Source of the DNA: Pseudomonas sp. LB-090624
GTDB taxonomy: Bacteria > Pseudomonadota > Gammaproteobacteria > Pseudomonadales > Pseudomonadaceae
Reading direction: 5' to 3'
Length of the DNA stretch: 64,000 nt
Assembly: GCF_003205205.1 (NCBI RefSeq)
Contig: NZ_QJRL01000016.1
Span: 1-64,000, forward strand
Shown: positions 16,783 to 25,323 of the stretch, piece by piece
How positions within the stretch are numbered: the stretch's first letter is position 1
Layout: each line of letters starts with the position of its first letter
Made by a program: the position numbers and the translations under genes
The notes under the pieces: generated by a model
Seen by the model: only the letters and a program-made list of their open reading frames with translations
Told to the model about the DNA's origin: nothing
The model's database searches: none

Positions 16783-17995
16783 ACACACCCTGGCCGATGC
16801 GTTGATCATCGACGCTGTACGCACGCCGATTGGCCGTTATGCTGGGGCCTTGAGTGGCGTGCGTGCCGATGACCTGGCCGCCATCCCGCTCAGGGCGCTG
16901 TTGCAGCGCCACCCGGAACTGGACTGGAAAGCCGTCGATGACGTCATTTTCGGCTGCGCCAACCAGGCTGGTGAAGATAACCGCAACGTGGCGCACATGG
17001 CCAGCCTGCTTGCCGGGCTGCCGCATCAAGTGCCGGGCACTACCATCAACCGGTTGTGCGGCTCGGGCCTGGATGCAATCGGCAATGCGGCCCGCGCCTT
17101 GCGCTGTGGTGAGGCTGGGCTGATGCTGGCCGGCGGCGTGGAATCAATGTCGCGCGCGCCGTTCGTGATGGGCAAGGCCGAGCAAGCATTTGGCCGCGCC
17201 GCGGAGCTGTTCGATACCACCATCGGTTGGCGTTTCGTCAATCCGCTGATGAAGGCCGCCTACGGCACCGACTCGATGCCGGAAACAGCCGAAAACGTCG
17301 CCGAGCAGTTCGCTATCTCCCGTGCAGACCAGGATGCTTTTGCCCTGCGCAGCCAGCACAAGGCTGCTGCAGCCCAGGCCCGCGGCCGCCTGGCGCGGGA
17401 GATCGTGCCGGTCGAGATTCCCCAGCGTAAAGGCCCGGCGAAAGTGGTCGAGCATGACGAACACCCGCGCGGCGACACGACCCTGGAGCAGTTGGCCAGG
17501 CTGGGTACCCCGTTTCGCGAGGGCGGCAGTGTTACAGCGGGCAATGCCTCGGGGGTGAACGATGGTGCCTGCGCGTTGTTGTTGGCCAGCAGTGCCGCGG
17601 CCGGCCGCCATGGCCTGAAGGCGCGCGGCCGCATCGTCGGCATGGCGGTGGCCGGTGTCGAACCGCGATTGATGGGCATCGGCCCAGTACCGGCAACGCG
17701 CAAGGTGCTGGAGCTGACCGGCTTGTCGTTGGCTGACCTGGACGTCATCGAGCTCAACGAAGCCTTTGCTGCCCAGGGCCTGGCCGTGTTGCGTGAGCTG
17801 GGGTTGGCTGATGACGATACGCGGGTCAACCGCAACGGCGGCGCCATCGCCCTCGGCCACCCACTGGGGATGAGCGGTGCCCGGCTGGTGACCACGGCGC
17901 TGCACGAACTGGAAGAGATCGGCGGCCGCTATGCCCTTTGCACCATGTGCATCGGCGTTGGCCAGGGCATTGCCATGGTCATCGAGCGCCTCTGA
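16775..17995 (+). CDS. paaJ: PaaJ, 3-oxoadipyl-CoA/3-oxo-5,6-dehydrosuberyl-CoA thiolase
   Basis: A 406-residue thiolase that cleaves the beta-keto-CoA intermediates, including 3-oxoadipyl-CoA to succinyl-CoA and acetyl-CoA. The active-site Cys is in INRLCGSGLDAIG near residue 90. The C-terminal motifs are NEAFAAQGLAVL, GHPLGMSGARL with the catalytic His, and CIGVGQGIAMV with the second Cys. Start chosen at MTEHTLADAL, which overlaps paaI. It is the fifth gene of the operon and is separated from paaK by 121 bp without a visible terminator. Confidence 0.95.
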   Translation: MTEHTLADALIIDAVRTPIGRYAGALSGVRADDLAAIPLRALLQRHPELDWKAVDDVIFGCANQAGEDNRNVAHMASLLAGLPHQVPGTTINRLCGSGLDAIGNAARALRCGEAGLMLAGGVESMSRAPFVMGKAEQAFGRAAELFDTTIGWRFVNPLMKAAYGTDSMPETAENVAEQFAISRADQDAFALRSQHKAAAAQARGRLAREIVPVEIPQRKGPAKVVEHDEHPRGDTTLEQLARLGTPFREGGSVTAGNASGVNDGACALLLASSAAAGRHGLKARGRIVGMAVAGVEPRLMGIGPVPATRKVLELTGLSLADLDVIELNEAFAAQGLAVLRELGLADDDTRVNRNGGAIALGHPLGMSGARLVTTALHELEEIGGRYALCTMCIGVGQGIAMVIERL

Positions 17996-18116
17996 GTGGT
18001 TCCGACCATCCGCTTGTTACCGAACTGAACGCAGCCGTATATGCTGCCTCCATGACACTCACCGCGCGGCCCGCAATGGGGCTTGCGCGGCGTACAAGAA
18101 CAATTCGAGTGAAGCC

Positions 18117-19436
18117 ATGAACATGTACCATGATGCCGATCGTGCCCTGCTGGACCCGATGGAAACTGCCAGCGTCGACGCCCTGCGCCAGCACCAGCTG
18201 GAGCGTCTGCGCTGGAGCCTGAAGCATGCCTACGACAACGTACCGCTGTACCGTCAACGCTTCGCCGAGTGCGGTGCGCACCCCGATGACCTCCACAGTC
18301 TCGATGATCTCGCCAGGTTCCCCTTCACCGGCAAGAACGACCTGCGCGACAACTACCCCTACGGCATGTTTGCCGTGCCGCAGCAGGAAGTAGTCCGCCT
18401 GCACGCCTCCAGCGGCACCACCGGCAAGCCGACCGTCGTTGGCTACACCCAGAACGACATCGACACCTGGGCCAACGTGGTCGCCCGCTCCATCCGTGCG
18501 GCCGGCGGTCGCAAGGGTGACAAGGTGCACGTTTCCTATGGCTACGGCCTGTTCACCGGCGGGCTCGGCGCGCACTACGGCGCCGAACGCCTGGGCTGCA
18601 CGGTGATTCCCATGTCCGGTGGCCAGACCGAGAAACAGGTACAACTGATTCGCGACTTCCAGCCCGACATCATCATGGTTACGCCGTCCTACATGCTCAA
18701 CCTGGCCGATGAAATCGAGCGGCAGGGCATCGACCCGCACGACCTCAAGCTGCGCCTGGGAATTTTTGGCGCCGAGCCGTGGACCGACGAGCTACGCCGT
18801 TCGATCGAGCAGCGCCTGGGCATCAATGCCCTCGATATCTATGGCCTTTCGGAAATCATGGGGCCCGGGGTGGCAATGGAGTGCATAGAGACCAAGGACG
18901 GCCCGACTATCTGGGAGGACCATTTCTACCCTGAGATCATCGACCCGGTCAGCGGCCAAGTGCTGCCAGACGGCCAGCTCGGCGAGCTGGTGTTCACGTC
19001 CCTGAGCAAAGAGGCGCTGCCGATGGTGCGCTACCGCACCCGCGACCTTACCCGCCTGCTGCCCGGCACCGCGCGACCGATGCGGCGCATTGGCAAGATC
19101 ACGGGGCGCAGCGACGATATGCTGATCATTCGCGGGGTCAACGTGTTCCCAACCCAGATCGAGGAACAGGTACTAAAAATAAAACAGCTTTCCGAGCTCT
19201 ATGAGATACACCTGTATCGTAATGGAAACCTGGATAGCGTTGAGGTGCACGTGGAGTTGCGTGCCGAGTGCCAGCACCTCGATGAAGGCCAGCGCAAGCT
19301 GGTGATCGGCGAGTTGAGCAAACAGATCAAGACCTACATCGGCATCAGCACCCAGGTACGCCTGCAACCCTGCGGCGCGTTGAAGCGTTCAGAAGGCAAG
19401 GCTTGTCACGTGTTCGACAAACGCTTGGCCAGCTGA
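18117..19436 (+). CDS. paaK: PaaK, phenylacetate-CoA ligase
   Basis: A 439-residue AMP-forming ligase that activates phenylacetate with ATP and CoA, the committed first step. The adenylate-forming motif is HASSGTTGKPTVVGYT, the second core motif YGLSEIMGPGVAMEC, and the hinge/third motif IRGVNVFPTQIEEQV with the C-terminal domain that follows. The start is MNMYHDADRA; six bases later MYHDADRA is possible. A strong terminator follows the stop, closing the first transcript. Confidence 0.95.
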   Translation: MNMYHDADRALLDPMETASVDALRQHQLERLRWSLKHAYDNVPLYRQRFAECGAHPDDLHSLDDLARFPFTGKNDLRDNYPYGMFAVPQQEVVRLHASSGTTGKPTVVGYTQNDIDTWANVVARSIRAAGGRKGDKVHVSYGYGLFTGGLGAHYGAERLGCTVIPMSGGQTEKQVQLIRDFQPDIIMVTPSYMLNLADEIERQGIDPHDLKLRLGIFGAEPWTDELRRSIEQRLGINALDIYGLSEIMGPGVAMECIETKDGPTIWEDHFYPEIIDPVSGQVLPDGQLGELVFTSLSKEALPMVRYRTRDLTRLLPGTARPMRRIGKITGRSDDMLIIRGVNVFPTQIEEQVLKIKQLSELYEIHLYRNGNLDSVEVHVELRAECQHLDEGQRKLVIGELSKQIKTYIGISTQVRLQPCGALKRSEGKACHVFDKRLAS

Positions 19437-19457
19437 TCCATTCGGCTGCCTGTCCAG

Positions 19458-19485
19458 GCCCCGGCACAGTCCGGGGCTTTTTTTT
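19458..19485 (+). terminator. Strong rho-independent terminator after paaK
   Basis: GCCCCGG, loop CACAGT, CCGGGGC (19458-19477) followed directly by eight T residues. It separates the paaFGHIJK unit from paaABCDE. A second hairpin without a T-run, CACAGCGCC and GGCGCTGTG around GT (19492-19511), follows at once. Confidence 0.9.
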
Positions 19486-19560
19486 GCCTGTCACAGCGCC
19501 GTGGCGCTGTGCAGCCTTGCGCTGGACCCAGGCTGCGGAGTGGTTGCTTGGGCGAAAAGC

Positions 19561-19624
19561 GATACACAAATCTTATTTGATACATGCAAAAGCGTTTGAC
19601 GTTGCGTTTTGTATCGCTTACAAA
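19561..19624 (+). promoter_or_regulatory. Probable paaA promoter with PaaX-like motif
   Basis: TTGACG (19596-19601) and TACAAA (19619-19624) are 17 bp apart. The spacer holds TTGCGTTTTGTATCGCT, in register with the paaF promoter. Upstream elements GATACACAAATC (19561) and TTGATACATGC (about 19577) are partial copies. The ribosome site AGGAG lies at 19641-19645. Confidence 0.65.
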
Positions 19625-19654
19625 TGACTCATGCCTCAGCAGGAGTCTGAACCC

Positions 19655-20644
19655 ATGTACGCACAGCTAGTGGAAACCGGAGTCAAGCGCATCAAGTCGC
19701 TGGAAGAAATGTCCCCCGAGGAACGTAACTTCCAGGAAAAGATCGACGCCGAAATCAAGATCGAAGCCAAGAACTGGATGCCCGAGGCGTACCGCCAGAC
19801 CCTCATCCGGCAGATCTCCCAGCACGCCCACTCTGAAATCGTCGGCATGCTGCCCGAAGGCAACTGGGTCACCCGTGCCCCCAGCCTCAAGCGCAAACTG
19901 CAGCTGATGGCCAAGATCCAGGACGAAGCCGGCCACGGCCTGTACCTGTACAGCGCCATGGAAACCCTGGGGGCTGACCGCGACGAAGAAATCGCCAAAC
20001 TGCACAGCGGCAAGGCCAAGTACTCGAGCATCTTCAACTACCCCACCCTCAGCTGGGCCGACATGGGCGCTGTGGGCTGGCTGGTGGACGGCGCCGCCAT
20101 CGTCAACCAGGTGGTATTGCAGCGCACCTCTTACGGCCCCTACTCCCGCGCGATGATCCGGATCTGCAAGGAAGAGAGCTTTCACCAGCGCCAGGGCTAC
20201 GAAATGCTCCTGACCATGATGCGCCAGGGCACCCAAGCCCAGCGCGAGATGGTCCAGGACGCTATCAACCGCCTGTGGTGGCCGGCGCTGATGATGTTCG
20301 GCCCCAGCGACGAACACTCACCCAACAGCGCTCAGTCGATGGCCTGGAAGATCAAGCGCCAGACCAACGACGAACTGCGCCAGCGCTTCATCGACCAGAC
20401 CGTGCCGCAGCTCGAGCTCCTCGGCTGCACCGCCCCCGACCCTGCGCTGAAGTGGAACGCCGAACGCGGCCACTACGACTTCGGGGAAATCCAGTGGGAC
20501 GAGTTTTACGAAGTGATCAAGGGCAATGGCCCGTGCAACCAGGAGCGCGTCGCCACCCGGCGCAACGCAATCGAGAGCGGTGCCTGGGTACGCGAGGCCG
20601 CCGTGGCCTATGCGCGCAAGCAACAGAACAAGAACGCCGCCTGA
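19655..20644 (+). CDS. paaA: PaaA, phenylacetyl-CoA epoxidase catalytic subunit
   Basis: The di-iron catalytic subunit (329 aa) of the multicomponent monooxygenase that epoxidises phenylacetyl-CoA. Ferritin-like metal-binding helices show the expected motifs: AKIQDEAGHGLYLYSAME with Glu and His ligands, and RICKEESFHQRQGYEML. Start chosen at MYAQLVETG with AGGAG 9 bases upstream; an earlier ATG at 19631 lacks a ribosome site. It heads the paaABCDE unit, just downstream of a candidate PaaX-controlled promoter. Confidence 0.96.
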   Translation: MYAQLVETGVKRIKSLEEMSPEERNFQEKIDAEIKIEAKNWMPEAYRQTLIRQISQHAHSEIVGMLPEGNWVTRAPSLKRKLQLMAKIQDEAGHGLYLYSAMETLGADRDEEIAKLHSGKAKYSSIFNYPTLSWADMGAVGWLVDGAAIVNQVVLQRTSYGPYSRAMIRICKEESFHQRQGYEMLLTMMRQGTQAQREMVQDAINRLWWPALMMFGPSDEHSPNSAQSMAWKIKRQTNDELRQRFIDQTVPQLELLGCTAPDPALKWNAERGHYDFGEIQWDEFYEVIKGNGPCNQERVATRRNAIESGAWVREAAVAYARKQQNKNAA

Positions 20645-20669
20645 GCGGCGATTGATGCGGAGATCGAAA

Positions 20670-20951
20670 ATGTCTGTCTGGACCCTCTACGAAGTGTTCG
20701 TGCGCAGCAAGCACGGCCTCAACCACAAGCATGTGGGCAGCGTGCACGCCGCCGATGCCGCCATGGCCATGGAGAACGCCCGCGAGCTGTACACCCGCCG
20801 CAGCGAAGGTGTGAGCCTTTGGGTGGTGCCCTCGGCACTGATCACCGCCTCCTCCCCGGACGAAAAAGACCCGCTGTTCGCCCCGGCGGACGACAAGGTC
20901 TATCGCCATGCCAGCTTCTACGAACTTCCCGACGAAGTCGGACACATGTGA
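20670..20951 (+). CDS. paaB: PaaB, phenylacetyl-CoA epoxidase small subunit
   Basis: A 93-residue structural subunit that bridges the PaaAC dimers in the epoxidase complex. The start MSVWTLYEVFVRSKHGL and the HVGSVHAADAAMAMENAREL segment match the family, whose length is close to 95 residues. The ATG lies 26 bp after the paaA stop and is preceded by GGAGATCG. It has no catalytic residues of its own. Confidence 0.96.
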   Translation: MSVWTLYEVFVRSKHGLNHKHVGSVHAADAAMAMENARELYTRRSEGVSLWVVPSALITASSPDEKDPLFAPADDKVYRHASFYELPDEVGHM

Positions 20952-20959
20952 GGTTGGTC

Positions 20960-21718
20960 ATGCACAAAGAAGCCCTTGTCCCCTACCTGCTGCTGCTCGG
21001 CGACAGTGCCCTGGTGCAGGGCCAGCGCCTCTGCGAATGGTGTGGCCGCGCCCCGGCAATCGAAGAAGAACTGGCCTTGATGAATGTCGGCCTCGACCTG
21101 GTTGGCCAGGCGCGCAACTGGCTGGAGTACGCCGCCGAGCTGCTTGATGATGGCCGCGACGCCGATGCCCTCGCCTTCCGCCGCGACGAGCGCGCCTACC
21201 GCAATTTGCTGCTGGTCGAGCAACCCAACGGTGATTTTGCCGTGACCATGGCCAAGCAGTTCCTCTACGACGCCTGGCACTTCGCGGTGCTCCAGGGGTT
21301 GGCCGAGTCGGCTGATGCCCGTATTGCCGGTATCGCCGCCAAGGCCCTGAAGGAAGTGACCTACCACCTGCGTCGTTCTGGCGAGTGGGTGCAGCGCCTG
21401 GGCGGTGGCACCGAAGAAAGCCGCCAGCGCATGCTCGCCGCCATCCCGGCATTGTGGCGCTTCACCGTCGAGCTCAGCGCTGCCAGCGACCATGAAGTGC
21501 GTCTGGCCAACGCCGGCATTGCCGCCGACCCGGTTGCGGTGGGCGCCGCCTGGCTCAAGCAGGTGGCCGCGATCTTCGCCTCGGTTGAACTGCCGCTGCC
21601 CAAGGCTGCCAGCCACTTCTACCTGGATGGCCGCAAAGGCCTGCACACCGAGCACCTGGGCCTGCTGCTGGCCGAAATGCAGTTCCTGCCAAGGGCCTAC
21701 CCCGATGCAACCTGGTGA
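20960..21718 (+). CDS. paaC: PaaC, phenylacetyl-CoA epoxidase structural subunit
   Basis: A 252-residue ferritin-like helical protein that pairs with PaaA and binds it without being the active site. Family motifs are EEELALMNVGLDLVGQARNW and FAVTMAKQFLYDAWHFAVL. In PaaC the metal ligands are only partly kept, consistent with a structural role. Start at MHKEALVPYL, 8 bp after paaB. Its 3' end overlaps paaD by 14 bp. Confidence 0.96.
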   Translation: MHKEALVPYLLLLGDSALVQGQRLCEWCGRAPAIEEELALMNVGLDLVGQARNWLEYAAELLDDGRDADALAFRRDERAYRNLLLVEQPNGDFAVTMAKQFLYDAWHFAVLQGLAESADARIAGIAAKALKEVTYHLRRSGEWVQRLGGGTEESRQRMLAAIPALWRFTVELSAASDHEVRLANAGIAADPVAVGAAWLKQVAAIFASVELPLPKAASHFYLDGRKGLHTEHLGLLLAEMQFLPRAYPDATW

Positions 21719-22238
21719 GCTGATTGCCGGCGACCGCGGTGCGCGGGCGCAGCAAGGCGACGATCTGGCCCGGGCCTGGGCAGTGCTGGGCCTGGTGATG
21801 GACCCGGAAGTGCCAGTGGTCAGTGTGGTCGACCTGGGGATCGTGCGTGATCTTGATTGGCGCGCCGGCCACCTGCACCTGGTGGTCACCCCGACTTACT
21901 CCGGTTGCCCGGCAACCGAGGTGATCGAGGGAGACATTCGCCAGGCGTTGGAACAGGCCGGTTTCTCCGCGCCGGCGCTCGAGCGCCGGCTGACCCCGGC
22001 CTGGAGCACCGATTGGATCAGCGAACTGGGCCGCGAGCGCCTGCGTGCCTATGGCATCGCACCGCCACAGGGCAGCGCCAGCAAACGCACCCTGCTAGGC
22101 GAGCCCCCCCAGGTGTGCTGCCCCCAGTGCGGCAGCGACCATACCGAATTGCTCAGCCAGTTCGGCTCCACGGCCTGCAAAGCGCTGTACCGCTGCCGCG
22201 AGTGCCTGGAGCCGTTCGACTATTTCAAATGCATTTGA
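21705..22238 (+). CDS. paaD: PaaD, Fe-S/metal-centre maturation factor
   Basis: A 177-residue protein of the MIP18/DUF59 family. The core contains DPEVPVVSVVDLGIVRDL and TPTYSGCPATEVI, and the C-terminus adds a zinc-ribbon-like set of cysteines (CCPQCGSDH, then YRCRECLEPF). PaaD is needed in vivo for epoxidase activity and is thought to help metal or Fe-S insertion, possibly for PaaE. Start at MQPGELIAGD, overlapping paaC; the ribosome site is inside paaC. Confidence 0.94.
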   Translation: MQPGELIAGDRGARAQQGDDLARAWAVLGLVMDPEVPVVSVVDLGIVRDLDWRAGHLHLVVTPTYSGCPATEVIEGDIRQALEQAGFSAPALERRLTPAWSTDWISELGRERLRAYGIAPPQGSASKRTLLGEPPQVCCPQCGSDHTELLSQFGSTACKALYRCRECLEPFDYFKCI

Positions 22239-22253
22239 GCCGTGGAGAACGCC

Positions 22254-23330
22254 ATGAGCCAGTTTCACAGCCTGACCATCAAGCAAGTACGCAACGAGAC
22301 CCGTGACGCGGTGTCGATTGCCTTTGACGTACCCGACCACCTGCAGGGCCAATTCCGCTTCACGCAGGGCCAGTACCTGGTCATGCGTACCCTGCTGGAC
22401 AACGAAGAAGTCCGGCGGTCTTACTCGATCTGCAGCGCGGTCCAGGACGGCGAGCTGCGCGTGGCTGTCAAGCGCGTGCCGGGCGGGCGTTTCTCGGCAT
22501 TTGCCAACGAAGTGCTCAAGGCCGGCCAGCAACTGGAAGTGATGCCGCCTTCGGGCAACTTCCACGTACCGCTTGACCCGACCCGCCAGGGCAACTACCT
22601 GGGCGTGGCCGCTGGCAGCGGCATCACGCCGATCCTGTCGATCATCGCAACCACCCTGGCAACTGAGCCCGACAGCCGCTTTACCCTGCTGTATGGCAAC
22701 CGCTCCAGCTCGGGCGCCCTGTTCCGCGACAGGCTCGAAGACCTGAAAAACCGTTACCTCGACCGCCTCAACCTGATTTTCCTGTTCAGCCGCGAGCAGC
22801 AGGACGTCGACCTGTACAACGGCCGGATCGACGCCGACAAGTGTGGCCAGCTGTTCTCGCGTTGGCTTGATGTGCCCGGCCTGGACGCGGCCTTTATCTG
22901 CGGCCCGCAGGCGATGACCGAGACCGTGCGCGACAGCCTGCAGGCCAATGGGCTCGGCAAGGAGCGCATTCACTTCGAACTGTTCGCGGCTGCCGGCAGC
23001 GAGGCCCGCCGCGATGCCCGCGAGGCAGCGCGTCAAGTGGATGCAGCGCTCAGCCACATCACCGTGATCAGTGACGGGCGGGCACTGAGCTTCGACTTGC
23101 CGCGCAACACCCAGAACGTGCTGGACGCCGGCAATGCCATTGGCGCCGAGCTGCCCTACTCGTGCAAGGCTGGCGTGTGCTCGACCTGCAAGTGTCGGGT
23201 GATCGAGGGCGAAGTGGAAATGGACAGCAATCATGCCCTGGAAGACTACGAAGTGGCCGCCGGGTACGTGCTTTCGTGCCAGAGCTACCCAGTGAGCGAC
23301 AAGGTAGTCCTCGATTTTGACCAACTCTGA
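22254..23330 (+). CDS. paaE: PaaE, phenylacetyl-CoA epoxidase reductase
   Basis: A 358-residue flavin and iron-sulfur reductase that passes electrons from NADPH to the PaaAC site. FAD binding: RRSYSICSAVQ; NAD(P) binding: GVAAGSGITPILSII and the ICGPQAMTETV segment. The C-terminal plant-type ferredoxin domain has PYSCKAGVCSTCKCRV with the clustered cysteines and a final Cys in GYVLSCQSYP. Start at MSQFHSLTIKQV with GTGGAG upstream; a start four codons earlier is possible. Last gene of the core epoxidase set. Confidence 0.96.
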   Translation: MSQFHSLTIKQVRNETRDAVSIAFDVPDHLQGQFRFTQGQYLVMRTLLDNEEVRRSYSICSAVQDGELRVAVKRVPGGRFSAFANEVLKAGQQLEVMPPSGNFHVPLDPTRQGNYLGVAAGSGITPILSIIATTLATEPDSRFTLLYGNRSSSGALFRDRLEDLKNRYLDRLNLIFLFSREQQDVDLYNGRIDADKCGQLFSRWLDVPGLDAAFICGPQAMTETVRDSLQANGLGKERIHFELFAAAGSEARRDAREAARQVDAALSHITVISDGRALSFDLPRNTQNVLDAGNAIGAELPYSCKAGVCSTCKCRVIEGEVEMDSNHALEDYEVAAGYVLSCQSYPVSDKVVLDFDQL

Positions 23331-23336
23331 GACCGA

Positions 23337-23370
23337 GCCGCCTCCTTTGCGGGCGTGCCCGCGAAGAGGC
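23337..23370. repeat. REP-like hairpin after paaE
   Basis: CTTTGCGGGC and GCCCGCGAAG pair around a 2-nt centre with one G-T-type mismatch, followed by AGGCC. It resembles the short palindromic REP elements common in P. putida intergenic regions (GCGGG...CCCGCGAAGAGG). It may attenuate transcription between paaE and the uptake genes or stabilise the mRNA 3' end. Confidence 0.65.
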
Positions 23371-23437
23371 CGTGAGCAGCACTGCAACAACCGCGTGACC
23401 TCAACAAAACAATTACAACACCCAGAGATCGCATCCC

Positions 23438-23746
23438 ATGACACCCGAACGCATAGAAAGCATCGCCAACCACCCCGACTTCCAGCACCTGGTACGACGC
23501 AAGCGCCGCCTCAACGGCAGCCTGACCCTGGCCATGCTGGTGATCTACTACGGCTTTGTGCTGCTGGTGGCGTTCTCGCCCAGCACGCTCGGCCAGTCGC
23601 TCAGTGGCGGCGTGACCACGGTCGGCATGCTGGTCGGCGTGCTGATGGTGCTGCTGTCCTTCGCCCTTACCGGGATCTACGTGCACCGCGCCAATAACGT
23701 GCTCGACCCGCTCAACGACAAGGTCAAGCAGGAGTGCGCACAATGA
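23438..23746 (+). CDS. DUF485 small membrane protein
   Basis: A 102-residue inner-membrane protein with two hydrophobic helices (SLTLAMLVIYYGFVLLVAF and GVTTVGMLVGVLMVLLSFAL) and the DUF485 start IANHPDFQHLVRRKRRL. DUF485 proteins (YjcH type) are regularly encoded just upstream of acetate or solute:sodium symporters. It overlaps the symporter start by 4 bp (ATGA), indicating coupled translation, and probably helps or stabilises that carrier. Function is otherwise unknown. Confidence 0.88.
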   Translation: MTPERIESIANHPDFQHLVRRKRRLNGSLTLAMLVIYYGFVLLVAFSPSTLGQSLSGGVTTVGMLVGVLMVLLSFALTGIYVHRANNVLDPLNDKVKQECAQ

Positions 23747-25305
23747 ACTGGACCGCCATCTCGATGTTCATGGTGTTCGTTTGCTTCACCCTGCTGGTTA
23801 CCCGCTGGGCCGCGTTGCGGACCCGTTCGGCAAGCGACTTCTACACCGCCGGCGGTGGCCTGACGGGTATGCAGAACGGCCTGGCGATTGCCGGTGACAT
23901 GATCAGCGCCGCGTCATTCCTGGGCATATCGGCGATGATGTTCCTGAACGGCTATGACGGCCTGCTCTATGCCCTGGGCGTGCTGGCGGGCTGGCCGATC
24001 ATCCTGTTCCTGATCGCCGAACGCCTGCGCAACCTGGGCAAGTACACCTTCGCCGACGTGGTCAGCTACCGACTGGCACAAACCCCGGTGCGCCTGACTT
24101 CGGCTTTTGGCACGCTGGTGGTGGCACTGATGTACCTGGTGGCGCAGATGGTCGGTGCCGGTAAGCTGATCGAGTTGCTGTTCGGCATCAGTTACCTGTA
24201 CGCGGTGATGCTGGTCGGCCTGCTGATGGTCGCCTACGTCACCTTCGGCGGCATGCTCGCCACCACGTGGGTGCAGATCATCAAGGCCGTGATGCTGTTG
24301 TCCGGCACCAGCTTCATGGCGTTCATGGTGCTCAAGCACTTCGGCTTCAGCACCGAAGCGATGTTCGCCAGCGCCGTGGCCGTGCATGCCAAGGGCCAGG
24401 CAATCATGGCGCCCGGTGGCTTGCTGTCCAATCCGGTCGATGCCATCTCCCTGGGCTTGGGCATGATGTTCGGTACCGCCGGCCTGCCGCATATCCTGAT
24501 GCGCTTCTTCACGGTCAGTGACGCCAAGGAAGCACGCAAGAGCGTGTTCTACGCCACCGGCTTCATCGGTTACTTCTACTTGTTGCTGATCATCGTCGGC
24601 TTCGGCGCCATTGTCATGGTCGGCACCGAACCGTCCTATCGCGATGCCAGCGGGGCAATCATCGGCGGCGGCAACATGGTCGCCGTGCACCTGGCCCAGG
24701 CCGTGGGTGGCAACCTGTTCCTCGGTTTCATTTCCGCCGTGGCATTCGCCACCATCCTTGCCGTGGTCGCCGGCCTGGCGCTGTCTGGCGCATCGGCGGT
24801 GTCCCACGACCTGTATGCCTGCGTCATGCGCAAAGGCCAGGCGACCGAGCAAGAGGAAATGCGCGTGTCGCGTATCGCCACGCTGATCATCGGCCTGCTG
24901 GCCGTCATTCTCGGCCTGATGTTCGAGTCGCAGAACATCGCCTTCCTTTCTGGACTGGTGCTGGCCGTGGCTGCTTCCGTCAACTTCCCTGTGCTGCTGC
25001 TCTCGATGTTCTGGAAGGGCCTGACCACCCGTGGCGCAGTGTGCGGCAGCATGGCGGGGCTGGTCTCGGCGGTAGTGCTGGTGGTGCTGGGCCCGGCAGT
25101 GTGGGTCAACGTGCTGCATAACGACAAAGCGCTGTTCCCTTACAGCAACCCGGCGCTGTTCTCGATGAGCCTGGCCTTCCTCGGGGCATGGCTGTTCTCG
25201 GTCACTGACAGCTCCGAGCGCGCCACCGCAGAACGCGGCCGCTACCTGGGCCAGTTCATCCGCTCCATGACCGGTATCGGCGCCGCCGGCGCCAGCAAGC
25301 ACTGA
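23743..25305 (+). CDS. paaL: Sodium:solute symporter, likely phenylacetate uptake
   Basis: A 520-residue inner-membrane carrier of the SSS family, closest in pattern to ActP-like permeases. Motifs include DFYTAGGGLTGMQNGLAIAG and GDMISAASFLGISAMM near the N-terminus, and the GLPHILMRFFTVSDAKEARK loop in the middle. About 13 membrane segments can be counted. Its place inside the paa cluster, with the DUF485 partner before it and an OprD-type porin after it, makes phenylacetate the expected substrate; the family itself also contains acetate carriers. The symbol follows the P. putida naming of the phenylacetate permease (also phaJ). Confidence 0.88.
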   Translation: MNWTAISMFMVFVCFTLLVTRWAALRTRSASDFYTAGGGLTGMQNGLAIAGDMISAASFLGISAMMFLNGYDGLLYALGVLAGWPIILFLIAERLRNLGKYTFADVVSYRLAQTPVRLTSAFGTLVVALMYLVAQMVGAGKLIELLFGISYLYAVMLVGLLMVAYVTFGGMLATTWVQIIKAVMLLSGTSFMAFMVLKHFGFSTEAMFASAVAVHAKGQAIMAPGGLLSNPVDAISLGLGMMFGTAGLPHILMRFFTVSDAKEARKSVFYATGFIGYFYLLLIIVGFGAIVMVGTEPSYRDASGAIIGGGNMVAVHLAQAVGGNLFLGFISAVAFATILAVVAGLALSGASAVSHDLYACVMRKGQATEQEEMRVSRIATLIIGLLAVILGLMFESQNIAFLSGLVLAVAASVNFPVLLLSMFWKGLTTRGAVCGSMAGLVSAVVLVVLGPAVWVNVLHNDKALFPYSNPALFSMSLAFLGAWLFSVTDSSERATAERGRYLGQFIRSMTGIGAAGASKH

Positions 25306-25323
25306 CTTCAAGGACGCACAAGC

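Noticed and set aside
22095..23444. 449-codon minus-strand frame opposite paaD-paaE
   Set aside because: It is antisense to a certain gene and has the repetitive H/G/Q/R composition of an antisense frame in high-GC coding DNA.
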